Shown here one piece after another: positions 44,194-55,543 of a stretch of DNA of 64,000 nt (position 1 is its first letter; each line of letters starts with the position of its first letter). Where the stretch lies: assembly GCA_958295665.1 (NCBI GenBank), contig OY282560.1, positions 193,752,061 through 193,816,060 on the forward strand. The letters run 5' to 3'. The notes below the pieces were generated by a model. The model saw only the letters and a program-made list of their open reading frames with translations. It made no database searches and was not told the DNA's origin. Position numbers and translations under genes: made by a program. The stretch is from Tipula vernalis. Taxonomy: Eukaryota > Arthropoda > Insecta > Diptera > Tipulidae.

Positions 44194-45255
44194 ATAACGA
44201 GGGTTTAGGTAAATGGGTTAGGAGAAGGAAGATTAAGGGAATAAATGGAACGGAGTTGAGAGTTCTAGGACAGGTAGAAGCTAGATTAAAGATAGAGGAG
44301 GTAGTGTACGAGGCGAACCTTTTGGTAGTACCAGAGGAAACAATGACCGAAGATGCCATATTGGGAAGGGATTTCTTGACGGAGAATGGGATAAGTCGCA
44401 TCGGGTGGCGGGAACAGGAAGAAGAGGAATTTCGCGAGTTGTGTAATATAGAATGGAAGGAAGATTAGGGCGTATTAGATTTAGTGGTAGAAGATGATAG
44501 AATGACACGAACGGAGAAGAGAAGGGTAGAAGAATTGTTTAGAATAAGTTATGAGGAGGGTATGCTAACCTCCTCATAATTTCTGGGGGTTTAGGCCGGT
44601 AAAACATGAGGTGAAGATTAGCTTGAAAGAGAATAGGGTTATATACTCGAAGCCAAGAAGAATGAGCGTGGTGGAAAAGGAGGGAATAAGAGAAGAGGTG
44701 GAAAGGTTGTTAGAGGAGGGTATTATACGAGAAAGTAATTCGGAATACGCCAGTGGAGTGGTATTAGTTAAGAAGAAGGATGGCCGGTTTAGGAAGTGTA
44801 TCGATTACCGGAGGTTGAATGAGGTAGTGGAAAAGGAGCATTATCCGATGCCGGTAATCGATGATGTAATTCAAAAATTTCATGGGAAGAAGTATTTTAC
44901 ATCCTCGGATTTAAAAAACGGGTTTTACCATGTAGATGTGGACGAAGGTTCTAGGAAGTATACGGCGTTTATGACGACACAAGGGTAGTACGAATATAAT
45001 ATGCTACCATTTGGATTCGCGAATGCACCATCTGTATTTATTGGATATATGGAGAGGGTGTTGAGAGAGTTCGGAAGATGTGAAGACGTGGTATACTTTA
45101 TGGACGACATAGTGACAGCAACAAAGACGATAAAGGAGCATCTGGAGATAATGGGAAGATTATTGTACACCGTGGCTAGAAATAAAGTAAAATTACAGAT
45201 GGCAAAGTGTAACTGGGTTGAGAACGACGAAAATTTTTTTAAGGTTATAGAATAG
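44194..45255 (+). pseudogene. Gypsy protease end and reverse transcriptase
   Basis: The rest of the protease (ILGRDFL near 44359) is in a shifted frame. RT shows VVLVKKKDGRFRKCIDYRRLN (~44757-44819), the first catalytic block SSDLKNGFYH (~44905), TAFMTTQG followed by a TAG stop (44986-44988), LPFGFANAPSVF (~45004) and the active site FMDD at ~45098. A frameshift lies near 45240. Inactive. Confidence 0.88.
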
Positions 45256-45640
45256 ATAAGGAAGGCATAACACCGAGTGATCATCATGTGGAGGCGATAA
45301 GGACATATCTAAGACCAATGGATGTTAAAGGGGTGCAGAGGTTCATAGGACTAGCGGGATATTTTAGAAAATGTATTTCCAATTTCTAAGGTGTGGTGGC
45401 GCCGTTGCTAGAAGTGGTAAGGAAGAATACATTTAAATGGGAGAGAGAGCACGATAGGGCGTTTCGCAGACTAAGAGATAAGTTGTTAGAGGAGCAAGTA
45501 CTAAAAATATTTTCGCACACGGCGGAAACGGAGTTACATACAGATGCGTCGGCGGAAGGGTTTGGGGCAGTCCTAATGCAGAGAAATGCGGAGGATGGGA
45601 AGTTATATCCTGTAGGGGCAATCCACTTACGTCGATAAAG
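45256..45640 (+). pseudogene. Gypsy RNase H, first half
   Basis: The connection domain (RFIGLAGYFRK near 45340) and RNase H start, with D in LHTDASAEGFGAVLMQ near 45542. Homology breaks off at about 45620 (LYPVGAI), where unrelated AT-rich DNA begins; the other half of RNase H resumes at about 46350. Confidence 0.83.
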
Positions 45641-46348
45641 ATTTCCAAATTAGCAAGTGGCCTTGCGAGTCTCTCCCTGATAAAGATGATTACGGCTGAT
45701 TTCAATTAAAAGCACAAGTAAAAAGGCAAGTTATTTACTTTACACTACTAATTATAAACTTTATTTTCCTTTTCACACTAATTTAATTTTATTTTAACTT
45801 TAATTTCAAATGTAAGTTGAAATTCTAAGCCGCACAAAATGACACTGACAAATTTTCCTTTTTTATTATCTTTCTGTCAAAAAAGTGTACTAAAAGTTAA
45901 TTGGTCTAAAACCATTTATGAATGCGTCCCACACAATGAATGAGTGTACGCAACCAAGAAATTTTACTACCTTGTCTGTAAGTGAAGGAAAATTTGACGT
46001 TTACAACAAATGTCGGCGTATTTACGATATTTTTTCATAAACATGTAAGTATAACTTAAATAACTCGATAAAGGACATAATTTTAGTAAATAAATGATTT
46101 TCTTAATTCTAAGAAAGTGTACATGCATTATGAAAAGTTTTAGAAGTAAATATGCTAACAATAATTACAATTTCTTGTGTTTTAAATTTCAGGTTACGGT
46201 TTATATGGATGACGTATTAATGATGTTGTTTATATTTTCAGGTTATATGCTGCGATTTGATGATTTTTTATGTTTTTTATGTTGAGAATTTTGATGGTAG
46301 GTATTTTTAAAGTGTATAATCCTCAACATATCCAGTATCATACTATAG
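45625..46348. other. ~0.72-kb insertion inside Gypsy RNase H
   Basis: AT-rich sequence separating the halves of RNase H, unlike the purine-rich coding strand around it. No target duplication or inverted ends were identified, so its edges are approximate. A short frame near 46196-46240 reads VYMDDVLM after a pyrimidine-AG (tttcag), resembling an RT active site; this may be chance. Confidence 0.6.
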
Positions 46349-47850
46349 CAGGAGTTGCACATTTTCGAGTTGGAAACGTTAGCAGCGGTGTATAGTCTAC
46401 AAAGATTTAGATCGTACTTGTTTGGGATGAAGTTCAAACTAGTAACGGACTGTAGTGCAATGCAGATGACGTTAGCAAAGAGGGATGTTAGCCCAAAAAT
46501 AGAGAGGTGGGCACTTTGGATGATGGAATTTGATTTTACCATTGAGCATAGGAAAGGGGAAAGGTTGAGACATGCGGACGCATTGAGTAGGGTAAATGTG
46601 TTAAAATGGGAGGAATTGGAGGAAGGAGAAGAAAACAGAGGAGTAGAGGAAGAAGACGACGATGGGGAAGAGAAGACTGGAAGATGAAGATAATAGTGGC
46701 GCAACTTAGAGATGACAGAGTGAGCAAATTAAGGGAGCAGATTTTGAAAGGAAGTAAGAAAGGGTATGAAGTAAGAGACAACGTAGTGTATAGACAGGAT
46801 GGGAAGAGGTTGCAGTTGGTAATACCGGACAGTATGATAGGAGGGCTAATATTCCAAATGCATGACGGAATGGGTCATATGGGGGGGGGGAAGACCATTA
46901 AGAACATCAGAAGGAATTTTTTCTTCAGTAAAATGGGAGAGCTGGTTAAGGAGCATATAGGAAGGTGTTTGATGTGCCTGAGATTTAATGACAAGTCGGG
47001 GTGTAAGGAACACAAATTGCACATCTACGGAAGAGAGGCAGTGCCATTAGATACGGTGCATATCGACCACATTGGACCTTTGGAAAAGACAAGGAAAGGA
47101 TACCAGTATATATTGGTTGTAGTAGACGCGTTCACTAAATATGTTCGGTTATACCCAGCAAAAACGACGGAGATCAAAGAGGCGATAAAGGCGATGAACG
47201 TGTATAGTAGAGTGTATGGGTATCCGAGGAGAATAGTATCGGACCGAGGAACAGCATTCTCGTCAGAAGAATTCACTGAGTGGGGGAGGAATAATGGAGT
47301 GAGACACGTGAAGACAGCAACAGCGTGTCCAAGGGCTAATGGGCAGGTAGAAAGATTTAACAGAACGCTGGTGCCCATATTAGCGAAATTAGTAGATAAA
47401 GAGAAGGTTATTACCAGCGCGGTTATTATATGGGTGGGTCAGAGATTTGTACAGAAGTCGGAAGTGGACGATTGGATGGACGAATTGAACAAGGAAGACG
47501 TGTCAATTAAGGAGAGGAGAGCAATAGCTAAGGCAAGGATAGAGGAAGGGCAGTAATACAATAAGGAGTATTATTATAGTAAGGTAAGGAAAGAACATAA
47601 GTTTAAAGAGGAAGACTTGGTACTGCTGAAGGGCAGAAAGGTAATAGGGAAGAAGAGCAAGTTATTGGGTAAATTCAAAGGGCCGTATAGAGCGAAGGAT
47701 AGATATTTGGTATTAGATATTCTGGGAGTTTAGGTAGGAAGGTTACCTTATTCGGGAATTGTAAGCTCGGAGAGAATGAAGTTATATAAAAAGAACGAAG
47801 AAGATGAGACAGAAAGGGAAGGAGAAGAAATAGAAGATTACGAGGAATAA
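46349..47850 (+). pseudogene. Gypsy RNase H end and integrase
   Basis: RNase H resumes with FELETLAAVYSLQRFRSYL (~46365) and the LVTDCSA aspartate (~46441), then the tether RHADALSR. Integrase: H2C2 finger (HDGMGHMGGGKT ... CLMCLRF, ~46862-46990), core with DHIGPL (~47067), VSDRGTAF (~47238) and NGQVERFNR (~47339, catalytic E), then an apparent deletion after LAKLVDKE because the following residues do not continue the core. A stop at 47553-47555 is followed by FKEEDLVLL and the GPY/F module KFKGPYRAKDRY (~47671). Another TAG is at ~47731. Confidence 0.85.
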
Positions 47851-48040
47851 TTATTGTTAATTGCAGGATGAGGAGGACTGAACGCGCAAGGGAGAACAAG
47901 GGAAGCGGGGAAGGAATTACAGATATAAATTAGAACTGAATTGTTATATGTTTTTTTGAATAAATGAATTAAATGAGAGGCACTTTTAAGGGAGAGTTGG
48001 GAAGGACATCGAGGGCGATGTTAAGTCAGATAGGCCGAGA

Positions 48041-48343
48041 TGTAGGGTAAATGACAGATGGTAACCCAGTAGACATAAGATATACTGGGTAGTAGGGAGT
48101 AGTGGTACAGGTGGAAGGGTAATGACATTTACACACATCGGGCGACAGTGAGCGGCGGAAGAGGGGTTGGCATTCGGAATCGTGTTGCTGAAAGTGAAGG
48201 TATAAGAAAGCGGAGGATTTTGTAATAATCAAGTAATAAATTAATCGGTGAACGAAATAAATAAGAATTATAAAGTTTAACAGATCGATGAGTGTTTGTA
48301 TTAATTTGAGATCATCGAGTGGAAAGTATTAACGTGCCTTACA
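48041..48343 (+). repeat. 3' LTR of Gypsy element
   Basis: 303 bp, tgtagggtaa to gccttaca, followed by the duplication gcac. It contains the segment missing from the 5' LTR. Confidence 0.9.
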
Positions 48344-48376
48344 GCACCATTGAGAATATTAGAATTAAAACAATTT

Positions 48377-48382
48377 TTTATT
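48377..48382 (-). promoter_or_regulatory. Candidate polyadenylation signal of the helicase gene
   Basis: AATAAA on the minus strand about 50 bp past the stop codon of the helicase gene. It lies 34 bp from the Gypsy LTR, so cleavage would occur at or near the LTR junction. Confidence 0.5.
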
Positions 48383-48431
48383 TTTTTTTAATAATAATTA
48401 ACTTTAATCTAATCCAATTTCTTAACGCGGC

Positions 48432-50520
48432 TTAAGTACGAATATTTCGACATATTTCAACATACTGTTGAATGGCATTTACCTGATTGTTATACTGTCG
48501 GCTCCAAAATACCAAACGATGATCTTCATGATTTGGTAATTCATTTAATTTACGGTAAAATATTCCACCACCATCATCCTCCCCGTACTGATCATCATTG
48601 TTTAAAAATTGCTCTTGTTCATCGGACGACGTCGAATTTGACATATTACCATTGTTATTCGACAATGTTCGACTTGATGACGAACCATAATTACTTTTAT
48701 CCGAATCACTGTCATCAGGTTCATCAAAATTACTTTCGGTTCGATCATTTGTTACCATCGAATCAGATTTTACACCTTCATCATCATTGTCAGAGTCGCG
48801 CATTTTTTTATATTCACCCAAAAGATTTGCATAATCGATTATTGGTAAGGTGTTTGAAATTTGCGGACACGTTACTAATTCATCACAAATTGTAATATTA
48901 TTGTTTAAATTCGATTCGTTATACTCATCAAATATTGATCGCATATCAGATACAGCCGTCTTTCTGTTGGGATCATCGACCAGACGTTTTGTAATTTCCA
49001 ATAAATTTAAATTTTCGGTCAACTTTTTAGTTATTTCATCGTGCGAATCAACACACTCCGCTGTAGTAGATTCAGTCGACGAATCAGTGTCGCCCACAAT
49101 GCCAAATATTTCACCGAATTTCTCTTTTTCGGCATCGACATCATTAAAATTCCATACATCTGGAATATTATCGGCGTTTGGAAATTTGAGTACCGACATT
49201 TTTGAGCCACCGATTGTACCGAGCATTTTTTGAAATTTTTCCATTTCAAACCCTTTTTTTATAAAGGTGATCGCAATGCCGTACGACCCATATCGACCAG
49301 CTCGCCCAATACGATGTAAATATGTTGGAGCCGAATACGGTATGTCCAAATTGATTACCAGATTAATATTTTCCACATCGATACCGCGCGACATTAAATC
49401 AGTTGTTATTAGAATACGAAATTTAAATTCTTTAAGCTTTTGCAATATGTCTAGACGTGTTTTTTGGTCGTGAGCACCACTTATCACTTCGGTCGGCCAA
49501 TCATCATTGTTTAACAGATTGCAGTAGCTTTCCGCCCGCGATTGTGAATTACTAAATACCAAACACTGCTTAAACGTAATCGAACGAAATATTTTTTTCA
49601 TTTCACCAATTTTTGTTTGCATCTCCTTCAGCTGATTTGCTACATCGGGAATTTCACAGCCAAACTGTTTAATTCCCAATAAAACGGGAATTTCACGTTT
49701 TGGTGTAACACTGGCCGGATTTTTCATATAACTGGATAGTATCGAATTTAATTGTGTATCGATGGTGGCACTAGTTGCAATCATTTGCCGCCGATTATGA
49801 AGTAATTTAACGATCTTATTGATATCGGCGAGGTATGATGTTTCAATAAGTTTATCAGCCTCATCGAACACTAATATTTTAATTGCTTCAGTTTTTAATA
49901 CTTGGGTTTGGATTAATTGTAATATTCGGCCCGGGGTACCAACAATACATTTACAATTTTGAATTTTTTTTCGGTCATCCTTTATATTTAGGCCTCCAAT
50001 GAAACTGTCCACTTTAAAATCTGCCGAAAATGGTTTAAATACTGGGTTAGAATAAAATTAAAAATGTTGAGATAGTTCGCGATACATACCAGAGATGGCG
50101 GATGCGACATTCCGCAGTACATCAACAATTTGAACAGCAATTTCTCGTGTAGGCGTTAAAATTAATGATTGTGGCGAGTTTATTTCACTTGAATATGATT
50201 CTAACAGGATGACAGAGTAAACAAGCGTTTTTCCAGTTCCAGATTTGGCTTGAACAATTAAATCTGTGCAGAAGAAACAGACCGACTTATTAAAAATATT
50301 GTACATAATATATTTTCACCATATTACCTAAACCATTGCGCCCGAGTGGAATAGCACGCAATTGTATTGGGCTAGGCGTTTTAAATCCACTTCGATGCAA
50401 TCCGTCGAGTATCTTTTCCGGAATTAGCATATCGGCAAAATTCAAATTTTCTTCAATTCTAATGTCTTGTGTCCGCTTTGTTTCATCATTTTCAATGTTG
50501 TGCGCTATGTTATGAGACAT
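48432..50520 (-). CDS. Gem3: DEAD-box RNA helicase, Gemin3/DDX20 orthologue (three exons)
   Basis: Proposed exons on the minus strand: 50520-50328, 50263-50090 and 50041-48432 (stop). Both introns (64 and 48 bp) are GT-AG and the joined frame is open for 658 codons. Motifs: Q motif [14 protein letters not shown]; motif I AKSGTGKT; Ia [10 protein letters not shown]; Ib [47 protein letters not shown], all intact. The exon 1-2 join recreates the [15 protein letters not shown] block characteristic of Gemin3, and FIGG, the LGIKQF segment and the [14 protein letters not shown] blocks also match DDX20. Gemin3 acts in the SMN complex in snRNP assembly (family knowledge). The C-terminus from ~49100 is acidic and Ser/Asn-rich. 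The product is shorter than human DDX20 (824 residues); the end may be lineage-specific or a further exon was missed. It is the only host gene in the window. Confidence 0.88.
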
Positions 50521-51100
50521 ACTTGAATGGTTTTGATGTTATTTTAATTTATAATAATTTATTAAATTTTATTTAAAACGATTTGTTTAAGAAAAACGAG
50601 CAATGTTATTGAGGTTAGGTTTTTGTTTGTTCAAAAAGCAAAGTAACAATTTTGACAGCTGAAATTAGTGGGATTGCTATAATCTTTTGAAAAGATTACG
50701 AAAAGTAATCATCGTATCTAAGACGCAAACCATAGTTTTCACACATTTCAAAACAATACAATTACGGAAATGAAATATGAAGAACCCTACAAATGCGAAT
50801 TGAAGTTAGCAAAGAAGCGAAACAACAGTAGTGTATGTTAGTCAGTAAGACCAACAGACAGATGGTGTTTATTAAAAAACGTAAACGTTGCGGTGACATC
50901 TAGATTATAATAGAATTAGTTAATTATTAACGTAAACTGTACGAGTGACATCTAAATGGGGGAAATTGTACTAAATTAAAACCTACATTTTACCAGACTA
51001 GAAATTTGAGTAAAAAGCCAAATTATATAGAATTGGATAATTACTAATTAGAAAGCTATAGAATGTAATAAGTGATTTTGTGAATTATTGTTAATAATTG
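50521..51100. other. Upstream region of the helicase gene, no other gene
   Basis: AT-rich sequence that should hold the promoter and 5' UTR of the minus-strand helicase; the ATG context is caagtATGtc. No TATA box or other element could be singled out with confidence. It ends at the candidate Gypsy LTR. Confidence 0.45.
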
Positions 51101-51475
51101 TGTTGCCGACTACGTGAGACTGTAGTGATTGACGATATTTCACTGCTGGGAGCACTCAACAGAGCCCCTTTTGTATATTGATTGGTGGCGGATGTCCCTT
51201 CCACTACAAGCACAGATTACAAATAATTGTGCGATTTTATTTTGTTCGTAATTAAAAATACGACACAATTTGCGAAGCGATTTTCATTCCTTTTGTACGC
51301 ATTTGGTAACTGATTGCTATTGCGTAGGCTCTAATTAATTTTTTCTTTTATTGCACAGCAACGAACGGCTGAGAAGCTCACAGTGGCTAATACTCGTACT
51401 TTTTCTGTTGTTTTTCGAGGAATCGTTTAATGGTGTTGCCACGAGTTTATCAGCGAATCCTCCGGTGTTGCCACA
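51101..51475 (-). repeat. Candidate 3' LTR of the minus-strand Gypsy element
   Basis: On the minus strand this starts tgtggcaacaccggagg just after a G-rich tract (ggggtggggtgg) and ends cggcaaca, giving TG to CA ends and 375 bp. It contains an AATAAA-type signal near 51345. The partner 5' LTR was not found beyond 54170, so the limits are not confirmed by comparison. Confidence 0.5.
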
Positions 51476-51488
51476 CCACCCCACCCCT
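51476..51488 (-). promoter_or_regulatory. Polypurine-type tract beside candidate LTR
   Basis: aggggtggggtgg on the minus strand directly precedes the LTR start, where plus-strand DNA synthesis would be primed. Confidence 0.5.
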
Positions 51489-51619
51489 AGTAAATGCAGT
51501 GAGCGATTATAGATAGCGCGAGGGACGTCTTTGCTTCCATAGTCTAATTCGATTGTTAACAACCGTTTCTTATTTGTTTCACTATATTTATTGATCGATG
51601 GGACTGACTGTAAAACATT

Positions 51620-54170
51620 ATTTGGGCTAGTTTGTTGAAGATTGTCGTCAATTTCGCCCGCTGAACCTGTTATGTGTTACTGGTCGCTGCCCTCGCTGTA
51701 TCTGTCTCGTCGTTTTCGATTAAACATAATTTTATTCGATTTATGGATACGTCTCACTCGACAACTTTCACTACAATTGTGTAGTATTTTTCGGCACGGT
51801 TTACCACACGGTAAGGTCCCTCATACGGAGGTTGCAATACTTAATGTACCGCGTCTGTACGGACCTGAACATGCGAACACGTTTTAAGATCCTTAAATAC
51901 GAAACTTGTTGTTTTTTACATGTCTTGATGGAGGAGTCGGTTGAACGAATTTGAAATAATTTTTAATTTGCGTTGGAAACCGATTAGATTAGCTAAGTTG
52001 TTGAATAGATCAAACTCAAAGTGCGCATCTCTGTCGGAGACGACACTAATAGGTACTCCATGCCGACTGATCCATGTTTTTAATAATGTGTCTGCAACTG
52101 TTTCGGCTCTAATGTCAGCCATTGGAACATACTCGGGTCATCGTGTGAACCGGTCTATAATCGTTAAACAGTAACGTTGATTTTCGGATGGCTTTGACCG
52201 CCCTACTACATCGATTTGAATTTTGGCTTTTCACGTATTTTGTGATTTTGCATTTTTGGCAGTTTATGCAACATTTTGACCAAAGTCGAACGTCTTTGTT
52301 AAGCCCTGGCCAGATGAACATTTTCCGACTTAGATTGACGGTGCTACGTATTCCCGGATGTGAGATATTGTGGAATAATTCGAAGATCTGATGTCAGATT
52401 TTTTAGGTACGTCTGGTATTGGTATGCCTGTCAACACATCGCAATATAAGAATTTGTCTGTTTTAATCATTGGTACTTTGCCGAGCTTAAGACTGGTGTT
52501 GTTTTCGATTAGTGTAATCAGTTCATCATTCTTCGTGATTGTAACAAATGCTTCTACTCGAGAGATGGTGTCCGCCACCACATTATTCTTTCCGGAGATA
52601 TGTCGTATGCCTGCTGTATATTGAGCTATCAGGTGTAGTTGCCTGTGCTGACGTGATGGCGTTTTTTCTAGGTTTTGATATAGTGCGTATGCAAGAGGTT
52701 TGTGATCGGTATAAAGTGTAAACTCGCGACTATCGATGAAGTGCTTAAACTATTTGATTGCTGCATAATCCACCAGCAAGTCTCTTCCGTGTCTGGTATA
52801 GTTTCCGCGAAAAGAAGCTTAGGGTTTGCCATGCTTTTGTTGTTTCCTGCTGTACTAATCATCCAAGAGATTGATTTGAAGCATCGACCATGATAGCTAT
52901 TTTACCATTAGACGTTTCTTACAGTGCTAGAAAGCGTGGTTAGATTGATCACTCCACTCGATTTTGCTATTGTTATTCTTCCTGCGGCCTTTTATATTGT
53001 ACAATTCTGCTTTATCTTGAGCTGCATTTGGCAGAAAAATGCGGTAGTTGTTTATCATACCTAAGAATCTTTGGATATCTTTGGTTGTGGTTGGACGTGC
53101 AAAATTTAATATTGCTTCGGTTCGGGCTTGGGCTGGTGCTATGCCTGAAGCTGAAATGCCTGAAGTTAAATTGATGACCAAACGTGCGTCCTGTTGCTGA
53201 AATACTATCCTCAGATGTTCAATGTGTTGGTCTGGATGATTCCACCAGGATGTCATCGATGTATGGAAATGCGAAAACCGAATGAATCAATCTCTGGAAT
53301 GTCTGAGCCGCAATCCGCAGACAAAAAGTTATGCGAGGAAACTCAAACAAACTGAACGGAGTGCATATGGCCCTCTTCCCTATGTCTGTCTTCTCGATTG
53401 TGATGTGATGGTATGTCCGTATGAGTCGATCTTTGAATAAATATTAGTTCCGTGAAGTTGATGACTGAAATCCGTGACGAACGAAATGACTTGATTTATC
53501 TAAAGGTCTATTTCCTTTATGGCTATTTTTATTTTTTCTGTGTTGAGCCGTCGCGCTGGAACTTTGCTGCACACGGTTGACCTTCTGTCTTGATTTTATG
53601 TACGACGGTCTGCTTGACCGTATTGAACGTTGGCGTTTCCGTGATGATATGCTTAAACTTTTTTAACAAATTACTGATCTGTGGATTCCATGCGCCCGTA
53701 TTTATTGTTGTCAGCTGATATGAAGGCAAGAAAACCGAAGTTCCGATTGTTAATATGGATGTCACAATTAAGATTTTAATGCAGCAGAAAATCGACTCCA
53801 ATAATGCATTTATCCACGTCCGCGATTGTAAATTGCCATGTGAAAAAACGTTGTAGGTCCAAGTTCAAAGTTACATTTTTAGTGCCATATGTTTCAATTA
53901 CTGTTGACTTGGGCACATATAACTTTAAGTCTGATTTCGCGTATTTCTCACGTCCATTTGGTGTTAAGACGGATAGTTCTGCCCCTGTGTCGATGAGGAA
54001 CTGTTTTCTTGTTGTCAATTCGAGTGCAACCGCAAGCGACAATTTGAATGGCTGTTGTCACTTGCCGCGAAACGTGACGAGCCTCCTAGTTTTCCGTAGT
54101 TTGGTTTTGATTTGGTACGGTCGAATTCACAGATTTAAAGTTTGTTCGACGTATAGTGTCCGTTGACTGT
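51620..54170 (-). pseudogene. Ty3/Gypsy pol remnant, minus strand
   Basis: Reading from 54170 down: protease with FLIDTGAELSVL near 53990 and IIGVDFLLH near 53780; the RT N-terminal region (TEGQPCAAKFQR, ~53545); then an RT reduced by deletion with FPYIDD near 53258; ILNFARPTT ... FLGMINNYRIFLPNAAQ (~53120-53010); RNase H/tether fragments; the integrase finger (CCINCQKCKITKYVKS, ~52260); integrase core remnants (TWISRHGVPISVVSDRDAHFE, ~52085-52020); and the C-terminal LQPPYEGPYRVV block (~51830). Stops and frameshifts are frequent. Gag was not recognised upstream of 54170. The LPNAAQ and CQKCKIT blocks closely match the remnant at 32283-34755. Confidence 0.8.
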
Positions 54171-55543
54171 TGTTATTTATATAGGTTCAATTATGGAAGA
54201 GCCAGATAGATTTCTTATTCAGCAGGCCCAGCATAATGTACAAAATCGGAACGTTGCAAAAAAAAAAAAAAATTGAAAAAGCAACGACGGTTATGACAGT
54301 TTATTTTCAAGGGCAACGAAGACTATGACAGAAATGTCTAAATTAACAACTGCGCCGGTCTTATCCAGTGATGAACTAAAGGAAATAAAAGCGGCCTCCG
54401 ATGCAATAGTTATACGCCAGGCGAAAAGGAAACTACAACAGGTGATTCTCAACACATAGGATAACATAGATTACACACCCCGCGTACTGGTAGTTCATAT
54501 AATTTAACTTGTTATAGTTTGATTGAGGAAGAATATTTCTAATAATTCTAAACTAAATAATTTTGTAAATAATGAACAAAAATAATAATCTGGAAACTAA
54601 TGTATTTTATTACTAATATTTCATAAATAATAATACAATATATTAAATATGTTTGTCTTAGCACGAGACTTTTCCAACACCGTTATAAAAAATGTTTTAG
54701 GTATCTCTCACTTCTTTTCCAGCACGCATGTTCCCCGTATTTATATTTTGTTTACCAAAAACTTGCATTTCTATATTATCCTCCAAAGAGTTCAGAACTG
54801 AAGCTTCATTAATCATTTTCTAAAAATGATTCTCTTTGAGTATTCGTATGTTTGCGCTTTTCTATGAATAGATTATGTAGGGTACAGCATGCAAGTGTAA
54901 TAATTCTTACTTTCTCTTAACTCTCAACTATCCTCCTGCTCCTGGATTAGCTTACACAGAAATAGAACTGTGTGAATGTCGTGAAGAAGAAAAATTGTAA
55001 GATAATTTATCTGTATTAGTATGATTCGCTAGTATAACGCACAGTACTTTCTGTATATGTAGAATGTAAATTGTGGTATAATCAGTCAAGTCGCTGCCGC
55101 CTCTTACAATCTTCGGAACATAGTAAAACCATATAAATTAAAAATTAAATAAATAGAATTCTGTCTATTAGTCGGTTTCGCTGAATGATTGTTCATAAAT
55201 ACTAATATATTTCTACGTGTTAATAAAAACACATTTAAAATTGTCTAATCACCGGTAGCATATTAGAAGTTACATGAATTAATTAACATTCAAAAAAAAA
55301 TTAAAAATGGTAATTAAATATTTATTGTTCCCAAGTAATGAAAACATCATCAGCCAGAACAAAGTAAGTGTTGATATGCTAGTATCAATGAGACATTCTC
55401 TCAATTGCATAAACTCCAGCATCACCAACATGATCATTTGTTCCAGCATCTACATAAATATTGTGATGTGAAAAATAAGTGAAATCGTGATTTCCTCACC
55501 TCCGCCTCAAGAAAAAAAGGCTGGGCCAAATCAGCAGAAAGCG
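54171..55543. other. AT-rich region, largely unidentified
   Basis: No complete gene. A plus-strand frame from ~54329 (MTEMSKL...) runs about 40 codons to a CAACAG/GTGATT splice-donor-like site and then a stop at 54460. It has balanced coding character but matches nothing I know. A Harbinger-like remnant is listed at 54770-54935. Confidence 0.45.
54770..54935 (-). pseudogene. PIF/Harbinger-like transposase C-terminal remnant
   Basis: On the minus strand, ~54917-54815 reads KVRIITLACCTLHNLFIE and continues with charged residues to a stop. The xxACCxLHN pattern is the conserved C-terminal block of DDE_Tnp_4 (PIF/Harbinger) transposases. The upstream catalytic domain was not found, and a stop lies just before the block. 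Confidence 0.45.

Larger units (their letters stand above)
42823..48343 (+). mobile_element. Ty3/Gypsy LTR retrotransposon, inactivated
   Basis: LTRs 42823-43006 and 48041-48343 begin tgtagggtaaatgacag and end ccttaca, with 4-bp duplication gcac at 42819-42822 and 48344-48347. Internal order gag, protease, RT, RNase H, integrase is that of Ty3/Gypsy. Multiple stops and frameshifts, an insertion in RNase H and an internal deletion in integrase. Its 3' end lies 88 bp from the stop codon of the helicase gene, in the opposite orientation. The coding strand is unusually rich in GA (many gag/gaa/agg codons), unlike neighbouring elements. Confidence 0.9.

Noticed and set aside
48533..49473. Plus-strand frames opposite the helicase gene
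   Set aside because: Antisense to a well-supported coding exon; shadows without motifs of their own.
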